Positions 53,956 through 62,518 of a stretch of DNA of 64,000 bases are shown one piece after another. The DNA is taken from contig NZ_RQJO01000007.1 in the NCBI RefSeq assembly GCF_003858635.1, positions 931,941-995,940 on the forward strand, written 5' to 3'. This stretch comes from Larkinella rosea (GTDB lineage Bacteria; Bacteroidota; Bacteroidia; Cytophagales; Spirosomataceae). The stretch's first letter is position 1. The number at the start of each line of letters is the position of its first letter. The position numbers were made by a program, and so were the translations under genes. The notes under the pieces were generated by a model that did not search any database, was not told the origin of the DNA, and saw only the letters and a list, made by a program, of their open reading frames with translations.

Positions 53956-54345
53956 ATGTTTACGATTGAACAAATCAAGCAAGCGCATAGCAAAGTCAGG
54001 ACGGGCGCCGACTTTCCCGCCTATATCCAGGAGATTAAATCAGTGGGAGTGCGGTTTTATACAACCTATGTCACCGACGGGCATACTGATTATGTGGGAA
54101 AGAATGATTTCAAGACCACGGCCCCAGCCCGGTATCCGACGCTTCCCATCGCGGATCACTGTGACCTGGAGCAATTCAAAGCCGAGTTGAAAGATCATCA
54201 GCAGGGCAAAACCGATCCCCCAATGTTCTTCCGCACTTGCGCAGAATTGGGCATTGCCGAATGGACCGTTGACCTCATAAAAATGACCTGCACGTACCAT
54301 GACAAAGCAGGTCAGAAAATTCTGGCAGAAAAAATCCCTTCCTGA
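53956..54345 (+). CDS. DUF1398 family protein
   Basis: 129-residue soluble protein. 'MFTIEQIKQAHSKVRTGADF', GVRFYTTYVTDGHTDYVG and ADHCDLEQFKAELKDHQQGK match DUF1398, the family of E. coli phage-remnant proteins YbcV/YdfO. The end MFFRTCAELGIAEWTVDLIK is conserved there too. The function of the family is unknown. No phage genes are nearby. The AraC-type gene is divergent, suggesting a regulated accessory pair. ATG at 53956 gives the full domain. Confidence 0.82.
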   Translation: MFTIEQIKQAHSKVRTGADFPAYIQEIKSVGVRFYTTYVTDGHTDYVGKNDFKTTAPARYPTLPIADHCDLEQFKAELKDHQQGKTDPPMFFRTCAELGIAEWTVDLIKMTCTYHDKAGQKILAEKIPS

Positions 54346-54685
54346 ATGCGCACGGATGGGTTGGTAGGAGTTGAGGGAAAGCCCAACTCCTACCAACCTA
54401 TACAATAAGCGTTATAAAGCTGCTTAAATTCCTAAACTCCCTTGTTACATGAATCCCCCCGCCTGGCGCGTTTCTCCTTTTTTTTAAACCCAGAAAGCCG
54501 ATACCTAAATCATAATTCGGGAAACGGTATTCGGGAATTTGCCCAAAAAAAAGGCACCACTTTTACCTATAGACCGATTCATAAACCGGCCTGGGCATCG
54601 ATTCCAATTACCTGATAGAGAACCTATTGCAGTCTTTTTCAAAAAGAACTAATGCTGCTCAAAACCGGATGACCGGTTATTGAAC
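54346..54685. other. 340-bp gap between DUF1398 and the efflux adaptor
   Basis: It contains the hairpin at 54359 and a weak hairpin AACCGG-ATGA-CCGGTT (54663-54678), which may end the minus-strand efflux operon since four T follow on that strand. No gene seen in the rest. Confidence 0.45.
54359..54398. repeat. Perfect 15-bp hairpin after the DUF1398 gene
   Basis: GGTTGGTAGGAGTTG (54359-54373) is exactly complementary to CAACTCCTACCAACC (54384-54398), with a 10-nt loop. It starts 13 bp after the stop. No T-run follows, only TATACAATAAG. Confidence 0.75.
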
Positions 54686-55828
54686 TTACTTCGAAACCAA
54701 TTTCGATGAAGGAACCGGCGAACCATTCCGGACTTCCTCGGTGGCCGTCGTCATGATCTGGTCTCCTTCTTTTACCTCACCGAAAACCTCCACCTGATCG
54801 CCTTCTTCCAGCCCTTTCTGAATGGGCACCCATTCTGCCTTTTGATTAATGACCTTCACAATAAAGACGCCAACCGATGAATTTATAATGGCGGTTTTAG
54901 GAACAATAAACGTAGTGTTTTTGGTCGGTAGCGGAATGGTTACTTCGGCAATCATGCCCGGCAGCAGTTTTCGGTCCGAATTAATCACATCGACTTCCGT
55001 CCGCTCCGACCGCAGCCGTTTGTCCAAAGCACCCGCCAGCCGTTTCACCTTGCCGGTAAATTTTTTATTCGGAAACGCTTTGACCGTAAAACTTACCTCA
55101 TCATTCAGATCCACATAACCCGTATAGGCTTCCGGAACGGAAACCACCAAACGCAGCCTTTTTTGTTCGGTCAAAACAAAAAGCGGCAATTCTGAACCCT
55201 TGCCCGATGGCCCAATGTACGCACCTGTACTAACGTTCCGCAAGCTAATGATACCACTAAATGGCGCCCGTATTTCCAGGTATTTCCGCATATCGGCCAC
55301 TTCCCGATACGCAGATTTGGCGGCTTCAAGCTGGGCGAAATCCGATTCTTTTTTCGCCAGCGTTTGCTCAATCATCGAAGCCGCCACGGTCCCGGGGGTT
55401 TTAGCCGCATCCACATAGCGGTCGTAATTTGCTTTGCTGGCAATATACAGCGCTTCCTGCGCTTTCAGTTTGGATTCGGCGGAGGCCAATTGGGCATTCA
55501 GTTCAGGGGCTTCAGCCAACGCCAGGAGTTGACCTTCCTGCACTTCCGAACCGACATCGGCGTGTATGGATTTCACAAAACCGCTGATTTTGGCGTACAT
55601 ATCCACATCCCGAAATGCCAGCAACTCGCCGGGAATCTGGAGGCTGGAGGATAATTTCCCCTTTTGAAGAGCAAATACCTCAACCGGTTCCGGTGCTTCT
55701 GCCGCAGCCACCTTTTCCTTTTCGGCCTTGCCTTCCGTCGAATGACAACCCGTCAACGAATTGGCCACCAAAAAACCGGTCAGGACCGTAAGCAATGGAT
55801 ACCCTAATCTATTAATTAACCGATTCAT
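54686..55828 (-). CDS. RND efflux periplasmic adaptor (membrane fusion protein)
   Basis: 380-residue lipoprotein from ATG at 55828 (MNRLINRLGYPLLTVLTGFL), lipobox cysteine in NSLTGCHST. Another ATG lies at 55834; both overlap the end of the pump gene, indicating translational coupling. Barrel-sandwich (lipoyl-like) halves are SGFVKSIHADVGSEVQEGQL and 'MRKYLEIRAPFSGIISLRNV', an alpha-hairpin lies between (about 95-175) and the beta-barrel domain follows. It links the inner-membrane pump to an outer-membrane channel that is not encoded in this window. Confidence 0.92.
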   Translation of the reverse strand: MNRLINRLGYPLLTVLTGFLVANSLTGCHSTEGKAEKEKVAAAEAPEPVEVFALQKGKLSSSLQIPGELLAFRDVDMYAKISGFVKSIHADVGSEVQEGQLLALAEAPELNAQLASAESKLKAQEALYIASKANYDRYVDAAKTPGTVAASMIEQTLAKKESDFAQLEAAKSAYREVADMRKYLEIRAPFSGIISLRNVSTGAYIGPSGKGSELPLFVLTEQKRLRLVVSVPEAYTGYVDLNDEVSFTVKAFPNKKFTGKVKRLAGALDKRLRSERTEVDVINSDRKLLPGMIAEVTIPLPTKNTTFIVPKTAIINSSVGVFIVKVINQKAEWVPIQKGLEEGDQVEVFGEVKEGDQIMTTATEEVRNGSPVPSSKLVSK

Positions 55829-58800
55829 ATACATCAGGAATATAATGTTTACTTTCTTTGTCTTCTGGGTCGAGTGAAACCGATTGCGTGGATGATTTGG
55901 CCTGCACCCAGGCAAATACCAGCGGTAAAATATGCAGAGCCGCAAAGGTGGACGCGATCAGCCCGCCAATAACCGCTCGTCCCAGTGGAGCGGTTTGCGA
56001 TCCGCCTTCGCCAAAACCAAGTGCCATCGGGAGCATCCCCACCACCATTGCCACGCTGGTCATCAGGATGGGCCGCATCCGCAAAGAAGCCGATTCTTTG
56101 GCCGCCAGCAACGCATTATGGTTTTTCATCCGCAACTGTTCCGCATTGGTAACCAGCAACACCGCATTGGATATCGACACGCCCACGGACATGATCATGC
56201 CCATGTACGATTGCAGGTTCAGCGTCGAACCGGTCAACAGCAGCAACGCCAGGGAGCCTGCCAAAACGGCCGGAACCGTACACAACACGACCAGCGACAC
56301 TTTAAATGACTGGAAGTTGGCCGCCAGCATCAGGAAAATAACAATGATAGCGGTTAACAGACCGGTTTGTAAACTGTCGAGTGTTTCCGTCAATACCTGC
56401 GTCAATCCCCGGGCTTCAATGAGCAATCCGCGCGGCAACTCTCCCAAATCGGCAATGGCTTTATTCACATCGGTCGTTGCCGTTCCCAAATCCATATCGT
56501 TCAAATTGGCCGTGACTGATAAAACCGGTACGGCACCGATGTTGTCATTTTCGCCGTACGTTTTATCTTTTTTAATCGTCGCCACATCGCTCAAAACCGG
56601 TCGATTCTGATTGGGCAAAACCGGTATTTCACCAATATCGTTAATGCTCGACATTTTATTCTCCGGAATCTGCACCTGAACGCTGTACATCTGAGCACTT
56701 TTCGGATCGATCCAGACGTTTTTTTCCGTAAACCGGGATGATGAAGTTGACGCTGTCAATGAGCGGGAAATAACCGAGACATCCGCGCCTAACTGGGCGG
56801 CTTTAACCCGGTCAATTTCAATATTTATTGCCGGATAATTAATGGCCTGACCAATCTGAATATCGCGTAAATAAGGGATTTCCTTCAGTTTGGCAATCAC
56901 CTTATTGGCATACTCCTCATTCTGCGGTTTATTCTTCCCAATCACCTTTACTTCGATGGGTGTTGGTGATCCCTGACTCAGAATCTTATCGGTCAATTCA
57001 ATCGGTTCGAAAGATAGTTTTATATCCGGTAACGCCTGTTTCATTTTCGCCCGATACTGATCTTTTAACTGATCAAGATTTACCTCATACTCATCATTTA
57101 AACTCACCTGAAGAACACCTTCCTGAGGTCCGGCCATAAAAAGATAAATCGGACTGGTCGAAAACTGCGAACCGTGCATTCCCACCATCGCGGAGGTAAT
57201 TTCCACATTTTCTTTCCCCACCAATTGATGTAATACATCGATGGCTTTTAACATCGTGGTTTCGGTTTTTTCCAATCGGGTTCCATCCTGCGCACGCAAC
57301 CGAACCTGAAACTGACCGGCATTTACGCGGGGTAAAACGTCACGTCCAATGATGGATAAGAAAAAGGCCGTGCTACCCAGCGCAATCACGAAATACCCGA
57401 TTGTGATGGATCGTTTGTATGGAAGCGTCCAACCAATGAAGCGCACGAAATTAATCCGTAGCTGCTCAAACTGGCTGATTTTCCCGTCATTGTTCAAATC
57501 GGCCTGATGCGCCAGTTTCTGTTTCCCGCTCAGAATCCGGTCTTCCGCTGTCAACGCTGCGCCATTGGCAGCGGCAGTCCTTGCCCGCTTCGAATCCTTT
57601 TTCCCGGCTTTGCCATTGGTTTTAAAAACGTGATCTTTCATCAACCAGTTTGACAAAACCGGTACCAGTGTTTGCGCCATGACGTAGGAAGTAATCATGG
57701 AAAAGGCGATCGCTAACGATAAAGGAAAAAACAACGCACCCGGTATTCCTTTCATCGTAAAAGCCGGTGCAAAAACCGCCAGAATACAGAATAAAATCAG
57801 CAGCTTTGAAAACGCAATTTCTTTACACGCATCCCAGATTGCCAGCGCTTTGGGCTTTTTCATATCCATGTGCTGGTGAATATTCTCAATCGTTACCGTC
57901 GATTCATCCACCAGAATCCCAATCGCCAATGACAAACCGCTCAAGGTCATAATATTGATGGTCTGCCCGAATAAAGAAAGGAATAAAACCCCGGAAATAA
58001 TACAGATCGGAATCGTGATAATAACGATCAATGCTCCACGCGGGTCGCCCAGAAAAAGCAACACCATTAAACCCGTTAGAATCGCGCCAATGACACCTTC
58101 CGTAACGAGACTTTCAACGGAATTGATCACGTAAACCGATTGATCAAACTCGTAGGATAATTTGACATCTTCCGGCAATAAAGACTGAAACCGGGGCAGC
58201 TCTTTTTTGAGGTTCTGAACCACTTCCCAGGTCGATGCATCGGCCGATTTAGTGATCGGTAAATACACGGACCGACGGCCATTGACCAATACATAACCCG
58301 ACGTGATATCGGCCGCATCTTCCACTTTGGCAACATCTTTCAGGTAGATATTCTGAACGGAACCGGAGTAGATCGGAATATTTTCAAAATCCTTGACATT
58401 TTTGATCGTTGTGTTAGCCGGGGTGAAATAATTCAGGTCGCCAACGCGTACATTTCCGGCTGGTGTGGCCTGATTATTCACCCGTAAAGCCGCCACCAAC
58501 TGATCAGGTGTCAGGTTATGGGACCGCAACAATGCCGGATCGGCTTTAATCACGATGGTCCGGGAGTTTCCACCAAAAGGTGCCGGAGCCACCAGACCCG
58601 GAATGGAACTAAAACCGGCCCGAACGTACACGTTGGCCATATCCTGCAATTCGTTGTTCGTTCGGGACGGACTGCTTAAAACGAGTTGACCAATTGGTAA
58701 GGTCGACGCATCGAACCGCAGAATGAACGGCGGCTGAGACCCGGGCGGAAAAATAGCCTGGGCCCGGTTGGTATACGAAGAAACTTCGGCCGCAGCCTGG

Positions 58801-59105
58801 GCCATGTTCGTACCTTCGTAAAATGACAATTTAATCAGCGTAAGCCCCTGAATATTACGCGTTTCAATACTTCTTACACCCGAAACGTATAAAAGTAAGT
58901 TGACGTACTGTTTGCCAAAGAACGATTCCATCTGGTTCGGGGTAAAACCGCCGTAAGGGTGCGAAATATAAATGACCGGCAAATCCAGATTGGGAAAAAT
59001 GTCAATTTTGATCGTGCGAACGGCACCGACACCAAAATAAAATAATCCCGCGACCAACACCAGAACGGTGATGGGTTTGCGTAAGGCTGATCGGATTAAA
59101 TCCAT
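55812..59105 (-). CDS. RND efflux pump permease (HAE/AcrB-like) with EF-hand-like loop
   Basis: 1097-residue inner-membrane proton-driven exporter. Twelve helices with two large periplasmic loops; 'GLSLAIGILVDESTVTIENI' is the TM4 proton-relay region (an Asp followed by Glu). 'MGMIMSVGVSISNAVLLVTN' marks TM10. Between TM6 and TM7 an insertion of about 70 residues (about 490-560) is basic, then contains DLNNDGKISQFE at residues 536-547, a perfect EF-hand loop pattern. This is unusual for the family. The order of genes is regulator, pump, adaptor on one strand. Substrates are likely toxic organics, but not determinable. Confidence 0.94.
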   Translation of the reverse strand: MDLIRSALRKPITVLVLVAGLFYFGVGAVRTIKIDIFPNLDLPVIYISHPYGGFTPNQMESFFGKQYVNLLLYVSGVRSIETRNIQGLTLIKLSFYEGTNMAQAAAEVSSYTNRAQAIFPPGSQPPFILRFDASTLPIGQLVLSSPSRTNNELQDMANVYVRAGFSSIPGLVAPAPFGGNSRTIVIKADPALLRSHNLTPDQLVAALRVNNQATPAGNVRVGDLNYFTPANTTIKNVKDFENIPIYSGSVQNIYLKDVAKVEDAADITSGYVLVNGRRSVYLPITKSADASTWEVVQNLKKELPRFQSLLPEDVKLSYEFDQSVYVINSVESLVTEGVIGAILTGLMVLLFLGDPRGALIVIITIPICIISGVLFLSLFGQTINIMTLSGLSLAIGILVDESTVTIENIHQHMDMKKPKALAIWDACKEIAFSKLLILFCILAVFAPAFTMKGIPGALFFPLSLAIAFSMITSYVMAQTLVPVLSNWLMKDHVFKTNGKAGKKDSKRARTAAANGAALTAEDRILSGKQKLAHQADLNNDGKISQFEQLRINFVRFIGWTLPYKRSITIGYFVIALGSTAFFLSIIGRDVLPRVNAGQFQVRLRAQDGTRLEKTETTMLKAIDVLHQLVGKENVEITSAMVGMHGSQFSTSPIYLFMAGPQEGVLQVSLNDEYEVNLDQLKDQYRAKMKQALPDIKLSFEPIELTDKILSQGSPTPIEVKVIGKNKPQNEEYANKVIAKLKEIPYLRDIQIGQAINYPAINIEIDRVKAAQLGADVSVISRSLTASTSSSRFTEKNVWIDPKSAQMYSVQVQIPENKMSSINDIGEIPVLPNQNRPVLSDVATIKKDKTYGENDNIGAVPVLSVTANLNDMDLGTATTDVNKAIADLGELPRGLLIEARGLTQVLTETLDSLQTGLLTAIIVIFLMLAANFQSFKVSLVVLCTVPAVLAGSLALLLLTGSTLNLQSYMGMIMSVGVSISNAVLLVTNAEQLRMKNHNALLAAKESASLRMRPILMTSVAMVVGMLPMALGFGEGGSQTAPLGRAVIGGLIASTFAALHILPLVFAWVQAKSSTQSVSLDPEDKESKHYIPDVYESVN

Positions 59106-59149
59106 ACTATGATGTCCTGTTTAATAAAATGGAATAGGAATTTCTGCAC

Positions 59150-59824
59150 CTACCGGATTTGACCCGTAATCTTAGCTGCCCAATACCATGCTTTTTTGGG
59201 GTCACGGTCAGCGACGCTTTGCAGCAGGGCCGTGTGCATACTTTGTTTGCTGAGCAAGGTCTCCGTTGTAATAAATACTTCCATGAAGGATTTCTTCATT
59301 TTATCGGCAATGATTTTGTATAAATCGACCAGGACCTCGTTTTTAGAGGCCATAGCCAGCCGAATATGGAATTGAATATCGGCTTCGATGCAGGCTTCCG
59401 GGCGGTTTTGCAGGGCAGCCTGGTGTCGGTTTTGCAGATAAACCGTCATGAATTCGATGTCTTCCTGCGTCCGATTCAGGGCGGCTTTTTCGGCAATTTT
59501 CAGTTCAAGTAACTGCCTCACTTCGTTGACATCGTCGCCCTCGGCGCGTTGTAAGCTCTGGTGAAACGGTTCAACACTGTTTTGCTGGAGTTCGACGAAG
59601 GTGCCTAAACCTTGCTGCACCCGAATCAGACCTTTATTGGCCAAAATCCGGATGGCTTCCCGAACGGTCGACCGTCCGACGCCAAAATGCTGCATCAGTT
59701 CCGGCTCGGACGGCAGCTTTTCGCCAATCGCGTAATGGCCCGATGCGATTTGCTGCTGTAGTTTTTTCCCCACGGCATCGGCCAGGCTCTCGCGCTTGAT
59801 TCGTAACGTATCTGTGGTCATCAT
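59150..59824 (-). CDS. GntR/FadR-family transcriptional regulator
   Basis: 224 residues from ATG at 59824 (MMTTDTLRIKRESLADAVGK); a longer frame to 59866 would run through the promoter and operator. N-terminal winged helix: KLPSEPELMQHFGVGRSTVR and EAIRILANKGLIRVQQGLGT (about 35-75). C-terminal FCD ligand-binding domain from about 90, with DIQFHIRLAMAS carrying likely metal-binding D and H. It sits at the head of the efflux operon, 44 bp before the pump gene, and probably represses it in the absence of ligand. Confidence 0.92.
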   Translation of the reverse strand: MMTTDTLRIKRESLADAVGKKLQQQIASGHYAIGEKLPSEPELMQHFGVGRSTVREAIRILANKGLIRVQQGLGTFVELQQNSVEPFHQSLQRAEGDDVNEVRQLLELKIAEKAALNRTQEDIEFMTVYLQNRHQAALQNRPEACIEADIQFHIRLAMASKNEVLVDLYKIIADKMKKSFMEVFITTETLLSKQSMHTALLQSVADRDPKKAWYWAAKITGQIR

Positions 59825-59825
59825 A

Positions 59826-59836
59826 TCATCTGATGA
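59826..59836. promoter_or_regulatory. Palindromic operator candidate TCATCTGATGA
   Basis: Perfect 11-bp palindrome (TCATC-T-GATGA) directly next to the -7 element of the GntR-efflux operon and one base before the start codon at 59824. It covers the expected transcription start. The placement and symmetry suit autoregulation by the GntR protein. No binding data. Confidence 0.6.
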
Positions 59837-59837
59837 G

Positions 59838-59868
59838 TAAAAATAGGACGAAGTTTTTAAAAGCACAA
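59838..59868 (-). promoter_or_regulatory. Promoter of the GntR-RND operon
   Basis: On the minus strand: TTG (complement of 59866-59868), 20 nt, then TATTTTTA (complement of 59838-59845), one base off TAnnTTTG. It overlaps no gene when the regulator starts at 59824. Confidence 0.5.
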
Positions 59869-60344
59869 GCCGGAAAACCGGTATGATTATTTTGCGAAAC
59901 GAACGAATTTGAAAAGCAATTAAAAGTAAAAGAATAGTCCTACAATGGATCTACTCAACGAATTGAAAAGCCGGTCATCGGGCAGAATTTCACTAAAATC
60001 ACACCCGTTTCACCCCAATTTTAATTATAAATTAACAGACGTTCGCACTTCCCACTGTTGCTTTTCTTAACGAAAAATATTCTTTTATTAAGTTAGCCTG
60101 TTGTGATTCCCGCGTTCGGCGGTGGGTGGTTTTATACCCAGTCTACCTGAGCGGATTCATTCTCACCGGAATATGTCGTTGAAGCGATGACGGTATTCTG
60201 GCGATGTTTTGATCCGGTCTTAAAATGAAAAATGTAGCTTACGACTGTTCCTTTTCGTATATTCAGCTTCTTTTGCGAAAAACCGGGGAATGCTTTTTCC
60301 TGGTGTAACCTCCGATCGGCTAAGTATCTATTTGTTGTCACTCT
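59869..60344. other. Intergenic region between the efflux operon and the helicase gene
   Basis: About 475 bp. I see no convincing gene; an open frame on the minus strand (60132-60341, 69 codons) lacks recognisable features. It should carry the helicase promoter. Confidence 0.45.
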
Positions 60345-62441
60345 ATGCCCACCATTGTTAACGAAAAGCTCCAGTTAGCCCACGATTTTATTCTGCATAC
60401 CAACCGAAACGTCTTTCTGACGGGAAAAGCCGGAACGGGGAAAACCACTTTTCTGCACCAAATCAAGCAGTTGACTTCCAAGCGACTCGTAGTTGTCGCA
60501 CCAACGGGCGTGGCCGCCATCAATGCCGGGGGAGTTACAATTCATTCGCTGTTTCAACTCCCGTTTGGCCCGTTGATTCCGGGCGCCACCAGCCGGGAAT
60601 CGAAGAAATTCAACCGGGAGAAAATTAAGATACTCCGGACGCTGGACTTATTGATTATTGACGAAATCAGTATGGTTCGAGCCGACGTACTCGACGGCAT
60701 CGATGAGGTACTGCGACGGTTTCGCCACCGTTCCGAACCGTTTGGTGGCGTACAATTGCTGTTGATTGGTGATATGCAGCAACTGCCACCAGTGATTCGC
60801 GACGACGACTGGACGTTTTTAAAGCCGTATTACGACACCGGTTATTTTTTCGGGAGTCTTGCGTTGCGGAAAACGCCTTATATTTCCATCGAGTTGCTCC
60901 ACATTTACCGGCAATCTGACCTGCGGTTTGTTGAAATACTGAACAGCATTCGGGAAAAACGCGTAACTCGTCCTCAATTGGAGGAACTGAACCAGCGGTA
61001 TATTTCCCAGTTTTCGCCGGACGAAAACGAAGGGTATATAACGCTCTCAACCCACAATAATTCAGCTCAACAGCTTAATAATCAAAAACTGCTGGCTCTG
61101 GATACCGAATCGCACACCTTTGAAGCCACCATCGAAGGCGAATTTCCGGTCCAGGCTTACCCCACCGAAGCACAACTGGAATTGAAAGTAGGGGCTCAGG
61201 TGATGTTCATCAAAAACGATATTTCGCGCGAAAAGCTCTTTTATAATGGCAAAATCGGTCAGATAACGGACATCGACGAGGACTGTATTTACGTCAAATG
61301 CCCACACGAAACCGATACGCTGGAGGTTACCCGGATGGAATGGCTCAACATTCGTTATTCACTGAATTCGGTCACAAATGAAATCAGGGAAGAACCCATC
61401 GGCAAGTTTAATCAATATCCCCTAAAACTAGCCTGGGCCATTACGATTCACAAAAGCCAGGGGTTGACTTTTGAACGGGCCATTATTGATGCGGCATCGG
61501 CATTTGCGCACGGTCAGGTTTACGTGGCCTTAAGTCGCTGCAAAACGCTGGAAGGTCTGGTGCTGCGGGCACCCATTCCGTCGCAAAGCATTAAAACCGA
61601 GCTGATTCTGGAAGAATTTCACGAGCAGGTTCAGTTGCAGGTACCGGACGAAGCGGAACTGAGGAATTCGAAGCAGCTTAATCAGGAAAATCTATTGGTG
61701 GAACTATTCTCGTTCGATCGCACGGATTATCTGGTGAACAAGTGCCTCCGGCTTTTTAATGAACACGCGGGTAGCCTGGACGTTGAAGTGCATACGGTTT
61801 TATCCCAGTTCAAAACGTTGTTCAGTGAGAAAGTCCGCAACATCACAATCCGGTTTCAGCGGCTGCTTCCATCCTATTTCCTTGAGAATCAGTTGCCCGA
61901 AGAAAATGAAGCTTTGCAGGAACGGGTTCAAAAAGCGGGAGCTTACTTTAATACCCTCATCACCAACGAATTACTCCCACTATTTTACACCTGCCCAACG
62001 GATTCGGATAATAAGCTCGTTCGGGAAGCCCTGCTCGAATCAATGGACGAACTGGAGAAAGAGTTGATGGTTAAACAGTATTGTTTTGAAAGCTGCCTGA
62101 CCGGTTTTGAAGCCCTGGCATACCTGAAAGCGAGGAACGGCGCCGAACTGGTTTTTCAACCGAACCGGAAAAGCCGCGAAAACCGAAAAACCGCCCAATC
62201 CGAAGAAACCGGGGGAAAATCCGGCTCGTCGCTTTACAAAGCGCTAACCAAATGGCGGGATGACCTGGCCGGAGAAAACGACACCGCTGGTTACATGGTT
62301 TTGCCCCGAAAAACCATTCTCGAACTCGCCAAAACCCAGCCCTCCACGCTCGATGAATTATTGACCGTAAAAGGATTTGGAAAAACGAAGGTGAAGATGA
62401 TTGGCGAGGACGTGCTCGCAATTATCCGAGCTTATAAATAG
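60345..62441 (+). CDS. Pif1/RecD2-like superfamily I helicase with C-terminal HRDC-like domain
   Basis: 698-residue ATP-dependent DNA helicase. Walker A is GKAGTGKTT at residues 27-35; Walker B is LLIIDEISMV near 105; motif III is LLIGDMQQLPPV. Motifs 'WAITIHKSQGLTFERAIIDA' and HGQVYVALSRCKTLEGL mark the Pif1-like C-terminal RecA fold. Residues about 460-600 are helical and family-specific. The final 75 residues (LPRKTILELAKTQPSTLDEL, then VKGFGKTKVKMIGEDVLAII) form an HRDC-like nucleic-acid-binding domain. The protein is probably involved in replication or repair; no partner gene is adjacent. The element at 62441 starts at its stop. Confidence 0.92.
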   Translation: MPTIVNEKLQLAHDFILHTNRNVFLTGKAGTGKTTFLHQIKQLTSKRLVVVAPTGVAAINAGGVTIHSLFQLPFGPLIPGATSRESKKFNREKIKILRTLDLLIIDEISMVRADVLDGIDEVLRRFRHRSEPFGGVQLLLIGDMQQLPPVIRDDDWTFLKPYYDTGYFFGSLALRKTPYISIELLHIYRQSDLRFVEILNSIREKRVTRPQLEELNQRYISQFSPDENEGYITLSTHNNSAQQLNNQKLLALDTESHTFEATIEGEFPVQAYPTEAQLELKVGAQVMFIKNDISREKLFYNGKIGQITDIDEDCIYVKCPHETDTLEVTRMEWLNIRYSLNSVTNEIREEPIGKFNQYPLKLAWAITIHKSQGLTFERAIIDAASAFAHGQVYVALSRCKTLEGLVLRAPIPSQSIKTELILEEFHEQVQLQVPDEAELRNSKQLNQENLLVELFSFDRTDYLVNKCLRLFNEHAGSLDVEVHTVLSQFKTLFSEKVRNITIRFQRLLPSYFLENQLPEENEALQERVQKAGAYFNTLITNELLPLFYTCPTDSDNKLVREALLESMDELEKELMVKQYCFESCLTGFEALAYLKARNGAELVFQPNRKSRENRKTAQSEETGGKSGSSLYKALTKWRDDLAGENDTAGYMVLPRKTILELAKTQPSTLDELLTVKGFGKTKVKMIGEDVLAIIRAYK

Positions 62442-62504
62442 ACGATGGACCGCTGACGTTAGACAATAGATGAAGTTTATGACTATAGTCGATGGTCAAT
62501 CGTC
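62441..62504. repeat. Post-stop hairpin element, TGACCATTGACC class (copy 3)
   Basis: GACGATGGACC (62441-62451) pairs with GGTCAATCGTC (62494-62504), 10 of 11 plus a G-T. It begins at the last base of the helicase stop codon. The inner part is degenerate. It shares GACGAT(T)GACC with the elements at 8534 and 50664. No U-tract. Confidence 0.55.
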
Positions 62505-62518
62505 AATTATCAAAGTCT

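Noticed and set aside
53956-54345. Prophage remnant
   Set aside because: DUF1398 is known from phage remnants in E. coli, but there are no integrase, structural or att-like sequences around it.
60132-60341. 69-codon minus-strand frame in the helicase upstream region
   Set aside because: No signal, domain, promoter or conservation evidence; it is treated as non-coding.
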